A stretch of DNA of 64,000 nt from Symbiodinium natans (GCA_905221605.1 CAJNDS010000002.1:935881-999880), one strand, 5' to 3'. Positions 9,718 through 20,246 are shown, counted from the first letter of the stretch. Notes: generated by a model from the letters alone, not told the origin. Numbers and translations are program-made.

Positions 9718-9945
9718 CCCTAAACCCTGAAACCCTGAAACCCTAAAACCCTGAAACCCTAAAACCCTGAAACCCTGAAACCCTAAAACCCTGAAACCCT
9801 AAAACCCTAAAACCCGAAAACCCTAAAACCCTAAAACCCTAAACCCGAAAACCCTAAAACCCTGAAACCCTGAAACCCTAAAACCCCAAAACCCTAAAAC
9901 CCTGAAACCCTAAAACCCTGAAACCCTAAAACCCTAAACCCAAAA
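9718..9945. repeat. octamer variant array (CCCTAAAA / CCCTGAAA)
   Basis: About 28 eight-base units mixing CCCTAAAA and CCCTGAAA, instead of the seven-base unit used elsewhere. It grades into CCCGATAA/CCCGAAA at the right. Confidence 0.9.
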
Positions 9946-10540
9946 ACTCTAAACCCGATAAACCCGAAACCCTATAGGCCCCTTCAGGTTGGGGGGGTCC
10001 CATGGTGGTCCCTGACCTTTCAAGATCTGGGTGAGGCCTAGGAAGAATTTGACGGCAACCGGCGGCATCCCTCTGCAAAGAAAGAGCCCTTTAAAGGGCC
10101 TTAAGGGTTTGGGGTTTGTAGTTTGTTTTAGGGTTTAGGGTTTAATTCGGGTTTAGGGTTTAGGGTGATAAGGGCTTAGGGCGTTTAAGGGCTTTACAAC
10201 ATGTAATGGCTTGAGGGCTACGAGGGCCCTTTAAAGGGCTTTGAGGGGCTTACGCAACAAGGGTTTAGGGTTTAGGGTTTAGGGTTTAGGGTTTAGGGTT
10301 TAGGGTTTAGGGTTTAGGGGCTTATAGGTTCTACGGGTTTAAGGGGTCGTAGGGTTTAGGCACCCCGGAAGGGCGGGGGGGGAAGCGACAAGATGAAACA
10401 ATCGAAAAGCATACCTTTCAAAACCCTAAACCCTAAACCCTAAACCCGAAACCCTAAACCCTAAACCCTCAACCCTAAACCCTAAACCCTAAACCCGAAA
10501 CCCTAAACCCTAAACCCTAAACCCGAACCACTCAAACCAG

Positions 10541-10614
10541 GGAGGGCCAGCGCAAGCTGCAAATGCCACTGGTGGGCAAGGCCTCCGCAAAACAGGCTCT
10601 GCTGCTCTGCCTTG
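10541..10614 (+). CDS. candidate plus-strand exon, unrecognised
   Basis: Acceptor CCAG|G, 24 codons (EGQRKLQMPLVGKASAKQAL), GT donor (GTAGTC). Bracketed by CCCTAAA left and TTTAGGG right, like the assured exons. No family recognised. Confidence 0.4.
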
Positions 10615-11172
10615 GTAGTCGCAGTAATCATGGGCTTCCCTACTACCCTTCTCCTACCCCCCTCGGGTTTAGGGTTTAGGGTTTAGGGTTTAGGGTTTAG
10701 GGTTTAGGGTTTAGGGCTACTACCCTCCCAATAACCTTAAGTAGGCTGACTCATCCCTGAATAGCCTGAACTATGCGAGGAACAAGGGGGGGGGGGGGGT
10801 AGTCTAGGGGTGTAGTATGGGAACCCATGAAGTAACCATCTGAAAACAAAGGGCACCCTACTTTGGGTTGGTGACTTGAACCGTATTATCATCAGGGCAC
10901 ACTGTTAATGGGGGCTTGTTTAGGGTTTGGGGTTTAGGGTTTAGGGTTGGTTCCCTCATGAGGAAACCCCTGAAGCAACAAAAGGGCAAAAGGGTACCAC
11001 AGGGCTACCAAGTCGCCAAAGATTCGGCGACCACCTCTGACCGACAGCCTCTCCGACACGAGAGGCGTGGGTTTGGGGTGAAGGCTTTAGGGTTTAGGGT
11101 TTGCCGTAGTATGGCGCAGAAGCTGTGAAGGTTGGGATGCAGACTAGTCTCGAGTCTAGGGGTGTTCGCTTG

Positions 11173-11295
11173 GACCCTTAAGGTTGTACCCTTGGGTTTC
11201 GGGGACCCTTCTTAATGATCCTTAAGGCAGTATAAGGGCCATACTAGGATAATATTAAGGGGAACCATTGGACGAGTCTTAATCCCTTGATCGAA
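11173..11295. mobile_element. MITE-like element, family F (GGACCCTTAAGGTTGTACCC)
   Basis: Contains TTGTACCCTTGGGTTT, GATCCTTAAGG, TATAAGGGCCATA and ACGAGTCTTAATCCCTTGA in order, as do copies at 28925, 32906, 43507 and 50431. Confidence 0.75.
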
Positions 11296-11914
11296 AGTGT
11301 CGCGAAATGCGAGGAGCAGCCATGGCCCGACTGTTGAGGGCCACTTAACATCTTCATCCCACCCCACGCCGTCTCAGGAGGCAAAACCACCCTAACCAAA
11401 ACCCTAAACCCTAAACCCTAAACCTTAAGCCTCTAGACTCTGCCTGCCTTCAAAAGACTTTCTCAGTCCAGGGTTGCGGGGTCCTAAGGCAGGGGGCTTC
11501 AAGTGTTCGTAGAGGGTTTAGGGTTTAGGGTTTAGGGTTTAGGGTTTAGGGTTTAGGGTTAGGCTACAGGAGCTTCCCCCTGGCCTTTCGGTTTTAGGGT
11601 GTAGGGCTTAGGGTCTAGGTTCAGGGGCCAGGGGGAAGTAAGCCCCAAGCAAGGGTTGAGGGTTCCAGAAGGTTTTTGTCACCATGGCTCATGGCTCGTA
11701 TTTCGTGGCGCTGCTCTTGGAAGGTCATCGTCGTCTTCCAGAAGATTTCTTTGTTTTCTAGGCTTCAGGGTTCTGGCCATGTCAAATGCCAGCTCAGGGG
11801 TAAAGGGCATATCCTTGAGGTTTACGAATGAGCGTGTAGGGAGCAGTGTCTACAAGCCCCCGTTTAATAGCAGGCATCCGGATCGTTTTCGCCATCAAAG
11901 CTCAGTGCAAGGCC

Positions 11915-13570
11915 TTAGACCAGAGACGCGTGCACAACAACTGATAAACCCAAACCATCAAAGCACACAAGGCCACTCGGCAAGGCCACATTCTCCAAAC
12001 TCTGGTTGATACGATGTCCGACGCTCAAGGACTGCAAGCCGCCAGGCAAGGCCACATTCTCCAAGCTCTGGTTGGAACCGCCTCCGAAGCTCAAGGACTG
12101 CAAGCTGCCGGGCAAGGCCACATTCTCCAAGCTCTGGTTGAAAATGGCTCCGAAGCTCAAGGACTGCAAGCTGCCGGGCAGCATCACATTCTCCAGGCTC
12201 TGGTTGAAGCAAAGCCCGAAGCTCAAGGACTGAACGCTGCCCGGCAAGGCCACATTCACCAAGCTCTGGTTGAATTCAGCTCCGAAGCTCAAGGACAGCA
12301 AGCTGCCAGGCCAGCCCACATTCGCCAAGCTCTGGTTGAAAAACTCCCCGAAGCTCAAGGACAGCAAGCTGCCGGGCAATGCCACATTCTCCAAGCTCTG
12401 GTCGAAAGCATGTCCGAAGCTCAAGGATTGCAATCTGCCAGGAAAGGCCACATTCTCCAAGCTCTGGTCGAAAGCATATCCGAAGCTCAAGGACAGCAAG
12501 CTGCCAGGCAAGGCCACATTCTCCAAGCTCTGGTTGAAACGATGTCCGAAGCTCAGGGACTGCAAGCTGACGGGCAGCCCCACATTCTCCAAGCTCTGGT
12601 CGAAAGCATCTCCGAAGCACAAGGATTGCAATCTGCCAGGCAAGGCCACATTCTCCAAGCTCTGGTTGAAATCGTCTCCGAAGCTCAAGGACAGCAAGCT
12701 GCCAGGCAAGGCCAAATTCTCCAAGCTCTGGTTGAAATCGCGCCCCAAGCTCAAGGACTGCAAGCCGCCAGGCAGCACCACATTCTCCAAGCTCTGTTTG
12801 AGATCACGCCCCAAGCTCAAGGACTGCAAGCCGCCAGGCAGCACTACATTCTCCAAGCTCTGGTTGAAACCGCGCCCGAAGCTCAAGGACTGCAAGCTGC
12901 CAGGCAGCACCACATTCTCCAAGCTTTGGTCGAAAGCATCTCCGAAGCTCAAGGACAGCAAGGTGCCAGGCAAGGCCACATTTTCCAAGCTCTGGTCGAA
13001 AGCATCTCCGAAGCTCAAGGTCAGCAAGGTGCCAGGCAAGGCCACATTCTCCAAACTCTGGTTGAAGGCATATTCGAAGCTCAAGGACTGCAACCTGCCA
13101 GGCAAGGCCACGTTCTCCAAGCTCTGGTTGAAAGCATATCCGAAGCTCAATGACAGCAAGCTGCCCGGCAATGCCACATTCTCCAAGCTCTGATTGAAAG
13201 CATATCCGAAGCTCAAGGACTGCAAGCTGCCAGGCAATGCCACATTCTCCAAGCTCTGATTGAAAGCATATCCGAAGCTCAAGGACAGCAAGCTGCCAGG
13301 TAAGGCCACATTCTCCAAGCTCTGGTTGAAACGATGTCCGAAGCTCAGGGACTGCAAGCTAACGGGCAGCCCCACATTCCTCAAGCTCTGGTTGAAAGCG
13401 CCGCCGAAGCTCAAGGACTGCAACCCCTTTGGCAACTCAACATTCTCCAGGCTGCACTCACGGTAGCATTCCAATGAAGAAATTGCGTCCTTTGCATGTA
13501 CGTCCATCACGCTCAGGCGTTGGCCATCACTGGCTCGCAGAAATGCAGCTGCTGCGTGCCCTGCACCAAC
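11915..13570 (-). CDS. ubiquitin-like/FNIP-repeat protein, copy 1, exon 2
   Basis: 552 codons to a stop. After a 35-residue linker (AAAFLRASDGQRLSVMDVHA) come 22 full repeats of 22 residues and one partial one: consensus NVALPGSLQSLSFGYAFNQS-LE. Length and the 'LxSLxFGxxFNQ' core match the FNIP type of leucine-rich repeat known from Dictyostelium. The DNA period is 66 bp and the repeats are so alike that unequal exchange is likely; repeats 2-3 and 14-15 are the same pair. The C terminus (SGLVCFDGLGLSVVVHASL) is kept in copy 2. With exon 1 the protein is 656 residues. Role unknown: the architecture suggests a ubiquitin-like adaptor with a binding solenoid. The gene lies within the last RPS16 intron, same strand. 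Confidence 0.9.
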   Translation of the reverse strand, partial: VGAGHAAAAFLRASDGQRLSVMDVHAKDAISSLECYRECSLENVELPKGLQSLSFGGAFNQSLRNVGLPVSLQSLSFGHRFNQSLENVALPGSLLSLSFGYAFNQSLENVALPGSLQSLSFGYAFNQSLENVALPGSLLSLSFGYAFNQSLENVALPGRLQSLSFEYAFNQSLENVALPGTLLTLSFGDAFDQSLENVALPGTLLSLSFGDAFDQSLENVVLPGSLQSLSFGRGFNQSLENVVLPGGLQSLSLGRDLKQSLENVVLPGGLQSLSLGRDFNQSLENLALPGSLLSLSFGDDFNQSLENVALPGRLQSLCFGDAFDQSLENVGLPVSLQSLSFGHRFNQSLENVALPGSLLSLSFGYAFDQSLENVAFPGRLQSLSFGHAFDQSLENVALPGSLLSLSFGEFFNQSLANVGWPGSLLSLSFGAEFNQSLVNVALPGSVQSLSFGLCFNQSLENVMLPGSLQSLSFGAIFNQSLENVALPGSLQSLSFGGGSNQSLENVALPGGLQSLSVGHRINQSLENVALPSGLVCFDGLGLSVVVHASLV

Positions 13571-13660
13571 CTAGGCTGGCCCCTTAAACCCTCCGACAAA
13601 AATAGTATCCTCTTGCGGCAAAAAGTGAGGAAAAACACATATAAACATGGCAAGGGCAAC

Positions 13661-13975
13661 CTTTTGAACCACATACGTGATGACATCGCCCTGAACTTGC
13701 TCCAACAGCGGCTTGGAATCGTCCAAGGTCTTGCCGCCTGTCGCCAAGACAAGCATGCCACCAAGCCGCATGCCGATCCTTCCTGCGACGCTCTTGTGCA
13801 AATCTTCCACGCTCATGTTGTCTTCAAGTGGAAGCTGCACTTCTAAGCCATCGAGACCACAGACCGTCAACTGTTGGCTAGTAGTAAGGCCATCCAACTC
13901 GACCAGGCACTGGCGGAGGTCTTCTTGATTTAATTCACGAAGCATGGCCCGAAATCCTGGTGCGAGGTCGGCCAT
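13661..13975 (-). CDS. ubiquitin-like/FNIP-repeat protein, copy 1, exon 1 (ubiquitin-like domain)
   Basis: 105 codons from ATG (MADLAPGFRAML). Residues 35-105 form a ubiquitin-like beta-grasp: QLTVCGLDGLEVQLPL, then a helix SVEDLHKSVAGRIGM, then GGKTLDDSKPLLEQ and ITYVVQK, matching the strand-helix-strand order of ubiquitin, with no C-terminal di-Gly because the chain runs on. It ends at a GT donor (AAAAG|GTTGCC). The 90-bp intron (13571-13660) ends CTAG|GTTGG. The start is chosen because the homologous ATG is shared with copy 2 (KAQGP-MADL in both). Confidence 0.9.
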
Positions 13976-14234
13976 GGGGCCTTGCGCCTTGGCTTTGGTG
14001 ACCTTTGGGGACGGAAGGACCCTATACGGTGGTTTCCGAAAAAACCGGTACCTTATCGGGGTCCTTACTCAGTCACATGAAGTTGGACTCCTAGGAGTGT
14101 TGTAGGGAGGTTCCCAGGTGTTTGAGGGGCGTGGGCGTCTCATGATGCCCCAGACAGCCTAGGCGCCGCCCCCCACTGTAGAGGGGCGGCCCAAGCGCAA
14201 GCTTCGAGTTTAGGCCGGCTTCATCACATTGTCT

Positions 14235-14346
14235 AGACCCGGGAGTAACCTAGGAATAAAAGGGTGCCCTTTTTGGTTTTAAGAGGATTGTAAGGGAACC
14301 CCAACCCTAAAAAAAGGCAAAAAGGGCCTACTCCCGGTCCTAGTTG
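14235..14346. mobile_element. MITE-like element, family D (CTAGACCCGGGAGTAACC)
   Basis: Ends TCTAGACCCGGGAGTAACC and CTACTCCCGGTCCTAG are near-complementary; body GGGTGCCCTTTTTGG. Copies at 24529, 34430, 39139, 42243 and 53477. Confidence 0.75.
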
Positions 14347-14649
14347 TCGTGCTAAACCCGTTAAGCTTCACGAAGCCCGAAAAGACCCCAAAGAAAACTC
14401 AACTTAACTAAACGAAACGCGCAAAACCCTAAGCCCCTAAAAGCCCTCACCCAAAAAAAACAAGGCCCGAAGATTTACTCCCAAACCCTTACTTAGCCCC
14501 TCGCGGCCCTAAATGGGCTATCCCAGGCCTGCACAATTAAAAGGCCTATGTCAAGGGGTTACAGGGCCTAAACCCTAAACCGAACCCTATGAACCCCAAG
14601 CCCTAACCCTAACCCCAAAACCTAAACCGGCCTTAGGCGCCGCCCCCAC

Positions 14650-14701
14650 GGTGGCGGCGGCTGGGCGACGTCACCGGAGAGCGCGGCGAGACGGGCTTCT
14701 C
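14650..14701 (-). CDS. exon-like island with duplicated start
   Basis: Reads EKPVSPRSPVTSPSRRH after an acceptor CCAG|G. The acceptor and first 15 nt are repeated upstream, beyond a CCCTAAA array (14742-14762). Ser/Pro/Arg-rich, so no family can be named; the 3' end is not defined. Confidence 0.4.
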
Positions 14702-15290
14702 CTGGGGTGTTTTTAAGGGTTTAGGGTTTAGGGTTTAGGGTCGAGACGGGCTTCTTCTTGGGAGGTTTTGGGGGTTTACAGGCTTCGGGGTTTAGAAGGA
14801 CTTTAAGGGTTTAGGCTTAAGGGCTTTAAAGGGGCTTATAGGGCTTAGGGTGTTGTTAGGGGTTTCAGGGCTTGGGGGTTTATAGGGCTTATGGCTTAGG
14901 GTTTATAGAGCTTCGGGGTTTATAAGGGGCTCATAGGCTCCGGGCGTTTAGGGGTTCAGGGTTTTTTTGTAGGGGGTTTAGAAGGGTTTACAAGGGTTTA
15001 TGTCTTGGTCTGCCTCCTCCTCCCTAGACTTTGTGGATAAGGTGCCCCTTCAAGGGGCACTTGGGGGGGGGGGGGGGGAAGGTTCGAGGGCTTTGGGTTT
15101 GGGATCGCTGCAACACAGGGCCGAACAGCAGTTCGCGCCCCTGAAATCTGGGCCCGCGCCTCCTAAACCCTAAACAACACCTACACCTTGAACTCCTGCT
15201 CCCTGACTTCCCACACCCTAAACTCTAAACCCTAAACCCCTAAACCCTAAACTCCCATGCCCTGAGCCCCGAGTGCTGAGCCCCCTGCAG

Positions 15291-15353
15291 GAGCATCCGG
15301 CTCGGAACGCAGGGACTCGTAGGGCAAAGACTCTCCTGCTGGAGCTCTTCTTC
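15291..15353 (+). CDS. candidate plus-strand exon, unrecognised
   Basis: CTGCAG|G acceptor, 21 codons (EHPARNAGTRRAKTLLLELF), possible GC donor (TTC|GCCCTA). Left flank CCCTAAA, right flank TTTAGGG. Confidence 0.4.
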
Positions 15354-15534
15354 GCCCTACACCCTAACTCTCTCTAGGGTTTAGGCTTTAGGGTTTAGGG
15401 TTTAGGGTGTAGGGTGTAGGGTGTAGGGTTTAGGGTTTAGGGTTTAGGGTTTAGGGTTTAGTTGCATCCTACAGGCACGCACGCCGCTTAATATGAGTAG
15501 GTCGATCTAGTACTCCAGAAATGTGTCTTCCTTA

Positions 15535-15645
15535 GACTTGAGTATTTCCCAAAATAGGAACTACCCCTTTTACACCCCAAATAGAATAGAACCACCCTCA
15601 AAAAAGACCCCCCAAAAGGGTACCCCATTTTCGGAAACCCCTCTG
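15535..15645. mobile_element. MITE-like element, family J (TATTTCCCAAAATAGG)
   Basis: TATTTCCCAAAATAGG near one end and TTTTCGGAAACCCC at the other, with AAATAGAATAGAACC between; relatives are nested in the element at 17809 and at 18502-18618 (the latter split by TTTAGGG units). Confidence 0.6.
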
Positions 15646-16639
15646 TGTGTTCCTTATACCAACCCACCAACAAACCCCCAGCCCTAAACCCTAAACCCTA
15701 GACCCTAAACCCTAAACCCTACACCCTAAACCCTAAACCCGAATCCTAAACACTCTAAACCCTAAACTCAAAACCCTAAAATCCAGCAATCCGTGTAGCT
15801 GTGTCAGTTTAGGGCCTGAGATGCCAGCTTGGGGCTTGGGTTTCGGTGTGGGCCTTCCTCGTTGGCAAGCTTCCTATCTTTGCTTAAGTTTCGGGTTCTT
15901 TTCGGGTTTAGGGCTTATGGGGCTTAGGGTTTAGGGCTTAGGGTTTCGGGTTTAGGGGCTCGAGTTCGGGGAAAAGGCCACGACTGCTCTCTGCATCATG
16001 AGTCGAAGCCCAAAACACCCGACACCCTAAACCCTAAACCCTAAACCCTAAACCCTAAACCCTAAACTTAAGCACCCTAAGCCTGACACCCTAGACCATA
16101 AGCCCACATCCGATCTTGCGTCTGAGTAGATTCGGTTGCAGGTGCAAGCGGGGGCGCTCTGCAGACCCTGCACTCATGGGACTCTACCTTGGGCCCCCTA
16201 AGGTGGCACCGGTGGGTTTGGGGGGTCCTTTCTAAAGATCCCCTGAGGGAACCCTAAACCCTAAACCCTAAACCCTAAACCCTAAACCCTAAACGCGTTC
16301 TTTGGTAATTGAGGGAGTCTTTGGAGGTACAATCTTAGGGGTTCAGGGTTTCGGGTTTAGGGTACATGTCTTCATCCCTTGATGCACCTTCTGGACACTC
16401 ACACGGGGCTTCGGGAAAAAGGATGCTTTGGAGTGTTAGGGTTTGGCCCTACACCCAACCACCCACATCCTTAACCCGAAACATAAATCCTAAACCCTAA
16501 GCCCAGAACCCAAAGACCTAAATCCTAAGCAAGCCCTGGGCGCTCCTGCAATCAGGCGACGGATCTGATCCTTGCCCTGGAGAACCTCCTGGGCAGGTGC
16601 TGGCGGACGTCCGTCAGTGAAACAGAACATCTTGTGGCA

Positions 16640-16663
16640 GATGTGGAGAGAGAGAGAGAGAAA

Positions 16664-16692
<29 letters not shown>
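16640..16692. repeat. (GA)n microsatellite
   Basis: GA repeats with a few interruptions. Confidence 0.95.
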
Positions 16693-16697
<5 letters not shown>

Positions 16698-16734
16698 GAA
16701 CCACGAAGAACCAGAAGGACCAAGGCCGTTGAGG

Positions 16735-16895
16735 GGAAGATTGTCAAAGCAAGACTACTTAAGCCTCGACGATAGAACGAATCAACACACTATTAACAAA
16801 CGAGAGCTACTCGTACAGTTCCCTGAAGAAGTCCACATCGACTCCACAGAGACAGCCAAACATTTCCAACAAGGCGTGCCCCAAAAGGGCTTACA
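16735..16895 (+). CDS. possible exon or old coding fragment, unrecognised
   Basis: A frame of 54 codons with normal-looking composition (YLSLDDRTNQHTINKREL) between a GA microsatellite and a family-K MITE remnant. No splice sites fit well and no family is recognised. Confidence 0.3.
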
Positions 16896-17054
16896 TTTCT
16901 TGTATCCCCAAAAGGACACCAAGTACATACACTCACCAATATGAAAAAGGAACCTTATAATATAAACCCTGTCTCATATAGGGAGGAGCCCTCCAGTTAG
17001 ATTGTAGACTTGTAAGAGCTCCCACCTCCTTGAGCCCTAGGCCCTACAAAGCCA

Positions 17055-17235
17055 AGACGAGAAAAACAACAAACCTGGGTACGAAAACCGAGGTTCTAGG
17101 TCCCGTGCACCACCTAGCCTCCACACTTCAACGCCTCGGCATCTCCGACCCTGAACCCTAAACCCTAAACCCTGAACTGTCATCCTCTGAAGCACCAACG
17201 ATTGAACCTCCGCGACCTTACACTGAACAACGTTC
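17055..17235 (+). pseudogene. coding-like frame broken by three telomere-type units
   Basis: A forward frame (KTEVLGPVHHLASTLQRLG) runs to GACCCTGAA. A 21-bp insert of CCCTAAA-type units follows, and the frame resumes at CTGTCATCC (SSSEAPTIEPPRPYTEQ). CCCTGAA stands at both edges of the insert. The insert keeps the frame but adds a stop. Protein unrecognised; chance openness cannot be excluded. Confidence 0.3.
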
Positions 17236-17808
17236 CAAACACACATGGGAGTTTACGACAATTGGGGTTTAGGGTTTTAGGGTTTTAGGGTTTTAGGATT
17301 TTAGGGTTTTAGAGTTTAGGGATTTAGGGATTTAGGGTTTTTAGGTTTTAGGTTTAGTTTTTAGGGTTTAGGGGTATAATAGACCCTCAAATTGTAGGAT
17401 TCCAATATAATAAGGACCCCGATAAGGTACCCCCCCAAGATACTAAGAAGCCACTACACAACCCCCAAAAAACCCTAAGGTCCCTTAGAAGGATCCCGCC
17501 CTTAGTCCCTTAATACAAACCCTAAACCCTGAACAACCCTAAACCCTAAAACACTAAAACCCTAAACCCTAAACCCTAAGCCCTAAACCCTAAACCCTAA
17601 ACCTCCTACAAGCCCTGGCATTTGGGTGCCGAGCTGGGGTGTCCCAGCTGTTGCTCACAAGCTTGTCTGTGGGCCTCCCAAGACCAGGGTTTAGGGTTTA
17701 GGGTTTAGGGTTTGGGGTTTAGGGTTTAGGGTTTAGGGTTTAGGGTTAAGGGTTTAGGATTTAGGGTTTAGGGTTTAGGGTTCAGAGTCGAGGCTAAAGG
17801 GCTTCAAA

Positions 17809-18041
17809 CTTGGTAGCCCAGCAACCATATGGGAGGGGATTTCCGAAAATAGCTTCGGAGGGTCCCTTTAAAGGGGGGTTCTATTCTACTTGGGATATAA
17901 AAGGAGCACCGCTATTTTGGGAAATTCCATACTATCAGAAGGGCACCCTTTTGGGGGGTGGGTGGTTACCTTATGAAGGAACCCAGAACCCAAAAAGGAG
18001 TGTAAAGTTAAAGGGCAAAGTAGTGCCACTGTGCTGCCAAG
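17809..18041. mobile_element. MITE family A copy with a family-J element nested in it
   Basis: Outer ends CTTGGTAGCCCAG and CTGTGCTGCCAAG are family A. Inside, from about 17832 to 17975, a copy related to the element at 15535 appears in reverse orientation (TATTTTGGGAAATTCC). Confidence 0.65.
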
Positions 18042-18193
18042 AAACCTAAACCCCTTAGCCCCTAACCCCCAGACCCTAAACCCCCTAAGCCCTAAACCCC
18101 CTAAACCCTAAACCCTAACCCCTAAACCCTAAACCCTAAACCCCCTAACCCCGTATCTAAACCTTCTATAGGGTTTACACATGTGTCAGTGAC

Positions 18194-18259
18194 TGCAGTG
18201 GCCTGCTTCCAAAGCCGTTGCGGCGGCTGGGGTCTCCTCCTGCCTGGAGGAGGTGATAC
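18194..18259 (-). CDS. ankyrin-repeat protein, exon c
   Basis: Acceptor CGCCAG|G; the G closes an Ala codon from exon b, then YHLLQAGGDPSRRNGFGSRP-L and a GT donor (CA|GTCACT), phase 2. LLxAGxDPxxxNxxGxxPL is the classic ankyrin helix-turn register. The intron before it (19395-18260) begins TTTAGGG-type and ends CCCTAAA in gene sense. Further exons must exist downstream but were not recognised. Confidence 0.85.
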
Positions 18260-18717
18260 CTGGCGTCCCCACATCGAGGGTTTAGGGTTTAGGGTTTAGG
18301 GTTTAGGGTTTAGGGTTTACGGCGTAGGGTTTAGGGTTGAGGGTCTAGGGTCTATCGGGGTCTCGAGGAGTGTTGGGGCCTTTTGGGGCTTGAAGAACAC
18401 TGAACCCTAAACCCTAAACCCTAAACCCTCAACCCAAACCTCCTGTTTCATGTTTTGGGCGACCTGGAGAGAGAGATCAAGGGTTCACAGATTAGAAGCC
18501 ATATAGGTATTTCCCAAAATAGGGTAAGTTTAGGGCTTAGGGTTTAGGAATAGAATAGAATCCCCTTCAAGGGACCCCTCAAAACGGATACCCCCATTTT
18601 CGGGAAACCCCAAGTAGGGCCTCAAGGGTCAGGGATTGCAGGGGGGTTTAGGGTTCAGGGTACGAGCGCTCCCTCAAGCCCCCCAGAGTTCAGGGTTCTG
18701 AGTCTAGGGTTTACGGC

Positions 18718-18912
18718 TTAGGCGCTTAGGGGCCAAAAGTCTGGCACCAAGAAGATAGGAGTTGAAGAGTTTAGGAGTGCAGCTGGGTCTACGAGGAATA
18801 CGTGGTCTGTTTGTTTCAAGGGGTTTGTTTGCTTGGATAGGAAGAAGGGTATCAACCCTACTGGGCACCGGAGGTCTAGGCTGCTAGCTATACGGGCTTC
18901 ATCCTTGTTCAT
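18718..18912. other. segment open on both strands, strand unresolved
   Basis: Forward reading (GVEEFRSAAGSTRNTWSV, then Lys/Arg-rich) and reverse reading (starting MNKDEARIASSLDLRC) are both open for over 50 codons. Nothing decides between them and neither is recognised. Confidence 0.3.
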
Positions 18913-19395
18913 GACCCTTAAGAAGCTTTAGGGTTTCGGGTTTAGGGGATAAGGTTTAAAGGGCTTCAGGTCCTTCAGGTTTTCCAGCTTCAACAGGATT
19001 GGATGTGACAACGCGACCTGGACGCCTCACGTGACGCCACTCACACACACAGACCCAGCCCTGCGTGGGGTAGTTGCCTAAACTAGGGCCCCATTTGGGT
19101 ACCCACTATAAGGCGGCACCCTTTAGAACGGGATCCCAAACAAGGACGCTAATTTAGAGAACTACCCAGGTAACTGCCCACATGTACTCATGCAGAACTC
19201 CAATGGATATGAAGGTGCATGCCATTGTTCGATAATGGGGTCCCTTTAGGGCTGGTCGCCTTTTGCTACCGAAGGAACTACTTTACACTCAATACGAACG
19301 ATTAGAATTCAGGGGGCCTTATGTTGAACAACCCGCTCCACAGCTGCCCTAAACCCGAAACTCTAAACCCTAAACCCCAAAAGAGCCGGGCTCAC

Positions 19396-19472
19396 GCAAC
19401 GCGCGAGTGCCCCAGGTCCGCGGCAAAGTGCATCGAAGTGGTGCCGGCATCATCGCTGTTGTTGGGGTCCGC
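19396..19472 (-). CDS. ankyrin-repeat protein, exon b
   Basis: Acceptor CAAG|G, phase 0, ADPNNSDDAGTTSMHFAADL then GHSRV and two bases of Ala, GT donor (GTGAGC). 'ADPNxxDDxGxTxMHFAAxxGH' is an ankyrin repeat start. It follows exon a (...QYLLK) directly in phase and continues into exon c. Confidence 0.88.
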
Positions 19473-19711
19473 CTTGATAGGGTTTAGGGTTTAGGGCTTA
19501 GTTGTTTTAAAACTGGACTCCCACAATGTGCGGGGCATCATCGCCTTTCACTCAGGGTTTAGGGTTTAGGGTCTACCGAAAACCGCATATTCACCCTAAC
19601 CCAAAGCTCTCTGGAAGATGTGCCCTACCGTTTCGGGTGGAGTTGGGGTTCAGGCTCACACTCCCCACCTGCCCCACCTTACGGTCACAATGCCCTGGAA
19701 CGTGTATTTAG

Positions 19712-19818
19712 GTTGGGATGTTCCCCCTTGCCCTAACAGTCCTTAACAGGCAGGGATGATAATAGGAGGTACAATGATCCCTATGAAAGACTTTTAGTAC
19801 AAGGGGGAACATCCCAAT
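19712..19818. mobile_element. MITE-like element, family C (TTGGGATGTTCCCCCTT)
   Basis: Ends TTGGGATGTTCCCCCTTG and AAGGGGGAACATCCCAA are inverted repeats; the body holds AACAGTCCTTAA and its complement. Relatives at 24228, 30758, 55989, 63713 and half a copy at 42081. Confidence 0.85.
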
Positions 19819-20246
19819 TGATTGGGTTACTGCTTCTTGAGGTGGCTTGGCAAGGCTTCACGTCTCAACCCAACACGGACACCTGACCCCTAAACGTCTG
19901 ACCCGGAACCTTCCAGGCTTTAGGGTTTAGGGCTTAGGGTTTAGGATTGTTATGGGATCCTGTGCTACCCCTCGCAGACTGCTGACTTACCCGCACCCAA
20001 GTTACCAACAACAGCCCCAAAAAAGCCTTACACCCTGCTAAGGCCGACAAGCCCTAGAAGCCCTTTGACCCTCTGCAACACTCCAAACCCTAAACCCCAA
20101 AACCAACAACCCTAAACCCAAAACCCAAAACCCAAAACCCTAAACCCTAAACCCTAAACACTCAGCCCTAAGCCCTTATAAGCCCTAAGCCCTAAACCCT
20201 AAGCCCGAAACCCTCAAGCCTACACCCCCTGACCTCCGGCCTTCAC

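Noticed and set aside
12014-13153. 379-codon forward frame opposite FNIP gene copy 1 (and similar ones opposite copy 2)
   Set aside because: It is the mirror of a 66-bp repeat with no stop on the reverse side. The real frame has the conserved FNIP core, an in-phase ubiquitin-like exon and a paralogue.
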